Origin: Flavobacteriaceae bacterium
GTDB taxonomy: Bacteria > Bacteroidota > Bacteroidia > Flavobacteriales > Flavobacteriaceae
Assembly: GCA_029238555.1 (NCBI GenBank)
Contig: JAQWFV010000130.1
Location: forward strand, 1 to 7,673
DNA: 7,673 nt
Direction of reading: 5' to 3'
Positions 6,321-7,673 of the stretch are shown piece after piece. Below the pieces are notes generated by a model that saw only the letters and a list, made by a program, of their open reading frames with translations, searched no databases and was not told the origin of the DNA. Position 1 is the stretch's first letter, and every line of letters starts with the position of its first letter. Made by a program: the position numbers and the translations under genes.

Positions 6321-7400
6321 ATGTCAGAAAAGATGATGTCTAAAAAGAAACCCGCTTTTCCAGTGTCTGACCGTTTAGATGCTTATCTAAGACAATACAG
6401 TAGAAACATAGAAATTCCAATTTTCTATGAAGATTTATTGCGTTTTAAAGGGTCTGTTGTGGTCTATGACAACAATGATGAAGACACGCTATGGGTCAGG
6501 GTCTTTTATTCTGAATACGACAGAGAAGAAATAGATTTAAGTTTGAAAAAAGTGTACTCCATCCTTCATTCAGACGGAGGAGATAGCATTGTGCCTTATT
6601 TGAATGTAGACGCTGTAGACTATTGCACCTTTGGAAATTCTAAGCCATTTAGAATTAAAGTCAGGAATATTCTCAACGACAATTTCACTTATTTTTATGT
6701 AAAAAAAACAGATGCTTCTAGGGTGTATGGATTGGAATTAGAGCATATTTTATCTCCCTATAACCTGAACTTTCTCGTGTATCAAGACACTTTGATCGAG
6801 GAACATATTGCAGGTATTCCTGGAGATGTTTTTATTAAAGAAATGCTTCCAGAGTGTTCAGAATCTGAGAAATCTCAGTTGGCCAAAGAGTTTGTGAAGT
6901 TTAATGAGCGCTGTATGATTAGACTTTTGGGAGATATGCGCTCTTATAACTATGTGATTGTGCCTACCCATGACTTTGATCATGTAGTGTACAAAATTAG
7001 AGCTATTGATTTTGATCAACAGTCTTTTGAGGGAAATTTGAAGATTTACAGGCCCCAATTTTTTAAAGAAAACAATCAAATGGTGACTTTGGTCAAAGAA
7101 AAGCTTCAAGCCAATTCTATAGACCAGTATAAGTTGGAAGAACGCTCCATAGTCGCTAAGCGTTTTATGAGTTTTGAAGATCGGATCACGGAACTTTTAA
7201 ATATTGCTAAAGAAGATACTATTTCGTTACCAGAACATGTAGAAACACTAAAAAGTGCTATTTACAAGCTCACTCAAGATATAGATTTTAAAGAGGCTCC
7301 AAATATGGGAACTGTTTTGGATTTAGCCCTTCACTTTGTGAAACGCAACTACGAAAATGTGAGTATGCGACAGATTATTGAGCAGCGCATTAAGCTTTAA
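6321..7400 (+). CDS. Uncharacterised protein with a possible divergent kinase-like (APH/UbiB-like) core
   Basis: I do not recognise a named family for this 359-residue soluble protein. It has no signal peptide and no membrane segment. Residues 1-105 form an N-terminal region (MSEKMMSKKK start, then alpha/beta sequence). From about 110 the order resembles a protein-kinase-like fold. There are two strands, FRIKVRN (110-116) and TYFYVKK (123-129), with Lys128/129 as nucleotide-binding candidates. A helix with Glu139/Glu141 follows, then a strand pair NFLVYQ and TLIEEHIAG (157-165) resembling the hinge. LLGDMRSYN (202-210) has Asp205 and Asn210 in the D-x4-N spacing of catalytic loops. A beta-hairpin leads into RAIDFD (227-232), with Asp230 at the DFG position. 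No Gly-rich loop is evident. About 125 helical residues follow. The start could be the ATG at 6321 or those at 6333/6336. A TTG at 6291 is in frame but less likely. It is alone on its strand, divergent from the ABC genes. The kinase reading is inference. Confidence 0.88.
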   Translation: MSEKMMSKKKPAFPVSDRLDAYLRQYSRNIEIPIFYEDLLRFKGSVVVYDNNDEDTLWVRVFYSEYDREEIDLSLKKVYSILHSDGGDSIVPYLNVDAVDYCTFGNSKPFRIKVRNILNDNFTYFYVKKTDASRVYGLELEHILSPYNLNFLVYQDTLIEEHIAGIPGDVFIKEMLPECSESEKSQLAKEFVKFNERCMIRLLGDMRSYNYVIVPTHDFDHVVYKIRAIDFDQQSFEGNLKIYRPQFFKENNQMVTLVKEKLQANSIDQYKLEERSIVAKRFMSFEDRITELLNIAKEDTISLPEHVETLKSAIYKLTQDIDFKEAPNMGTVLDLALHFVKRNYENVSMRQIIEQRIKL

Positions 7401-7457
7401 GTAGGTAGCCAACAGAATTTAATCAAGCCCTCAAAGAAGAATGTTATAAAACCTTAT

Positions 7458-7487
7458 GCCATTTAATAATTAAATTGTTTAAATGGC
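7458..7487. terminator. Hairpin in the convergent spacer, possible bidirectional terminator
   Basis: GCCATTTAA (7458-7466) and TTAAATGGC (7479-7487) form a perfect 9-bp stem around a 12-base AT loop. ATAAA (7446-7450) and TTTAT (7496-7500) can pair further out. On the plus strand the stem is followed by TTTAATACTTTAT; on the minus strand by ATAAGGTTTTAT. The U-rich tails are broken, so termination would be weaker than at 391-429. The location between two converging genes supports the call. Confidence 0.5.
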
Positions 7488-7508
7488 TTTAATACTTTAT
7501 GGTCTGTA

Positions 7509-7673
7509 TTACGAGCCTTTTTGCTCTTTATTGAAGTACACCAAATAGTAGTACATACCTTTTTCTTCGTCCCATCCTTTTTCTACAAATTTTTCTGCAG
7601 ATTCTGGATTAATGAAGTCCATTTTAATTTGGATATTGGTGTCTAGTTGAATGACGTTTTTGATGGTTTTTCT
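7509..7673 (-). CDS. C-terminal end of a probable 37-kDa nucleoid-associated protein homologue (partial)
   Basis: The minus strand is open from the window edge (7673) to a TAA at 7509-7511, giving the last 54 residues of a protein whose start lies outside. The fragment begins RKTIKNVIQLDTNIQIKMDF and continues with FVEKGWDEEKGMYYYLVYFNKEQ. An IKLD-N-I segment, then E-KG-DEEKGM-YY--YF, is how I remember the C-termini of Bacteroidota members of the NA37/YejK (nucleoid-associated protein NdpA) family, which bind the bacterial nucleoid. Codon use and the high Lys/Glu/Tyr content agree with a real gene. With so short a fragment the family assignment is tentative, but that this is coding is fairly safe. 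It converges on the gene ending at 7400 across 108 bp. Confidence 0.6.
   Translation of the reverse strand, partial: RKTIKNVIQLDTNIQIKMDFINPESAEKFVEKGWDEEKGMYYYLVYFNKEQKGS

Noticed and set aside
6858..7109. Minus-strand open frame inside the kinase-like gene
   Set aside because: It overlaps the catalytic-loop region of a long, consistent plus-strand gene and has no support of its own.
1..7673. CRISPR array, insertion sequence, tRNA, rRNA, defence island or toxin-antitoxin pair
   Set aside because: No regularly spaced repeats, terminal inverted repeats, transposase motifs or tRNA-like cloverleaf were seen; the gene content is ordinary chromosomal.

Overview
The window looks like a chromosomal housekeeping segment from a marine or soil-type Flavobacteriaceae member (Bacteroidota). 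The evidence is an AT-rich composition, near-absence of Shine-Dalgarno sequences, -7 boxes of the Bacteroidota type (TAnnTTTG), a secreted protein whose signal peptide ends in the typical flavobacterial Ser-Ala-Gln, and a succinyl-CoA ligase beta gene without the alpha-subunit gene behind it. I see no mobile element, CRISPR array, tRNA or rRNA.

Layout from left to right. The window opens in the last third of sucC (+ strand), which ends at 370. A strong bidirectional terminator (391-429) separates it from a convergent minus-strand block that fills 414-6238. Read in its own direction, that block starts with an ABC-2 type exporter (ATPase 6238-5342, permease 5336-4503). It continues with uvrB (4471-2474), a secreted M20-family metallopeptidase (2391-874) and a small DUF1456/YehS-like protein (809-414). 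Gaps of 5, 31, 82 and 64 bp suggest one co-oriented cluster with internal promoters before uvrB and before the DUF1456 gene. Divergent from the ABC gene is a plus-strand gene (6321-7400) of no recognised family. It faces, across a 108-bp convergent spacer with a hairpin, the C-terminal end of a probable 37-kDa nucleoid-associated protein homologue (7509-7673, minus, cut by the window edge).

Functionally the genes are a mix: TCA cycle (sucC), nucleotide excision repair (uvrB), export or self-protection (ABC pair), peptide hydrolysis outside the cytoplasm (M20), and proteins of unknown role. Nothing here forms an obvious pathway or defence system.

The most interesting item is the 359-residue protein at 6321-7400. 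It carries, in the right order, what reads as a divergent protein-kinase-like/aminoglycoside-phosphotransferase-like core: a beta-strand Lys, a helix-C Glu, a hinge, a GDxxxxN catalytic loop and an IDFD metal-binding motif. Other points are a first metal ligand His-to-Gln change in the M20 peptidase, a promoter that would make uvrB mRNA essentially leaderless, a terminator whose arm doubles as the last codons of the DUF1456 gene, and a perfect 11-bp tandem repeat directly before that gene's start codon.
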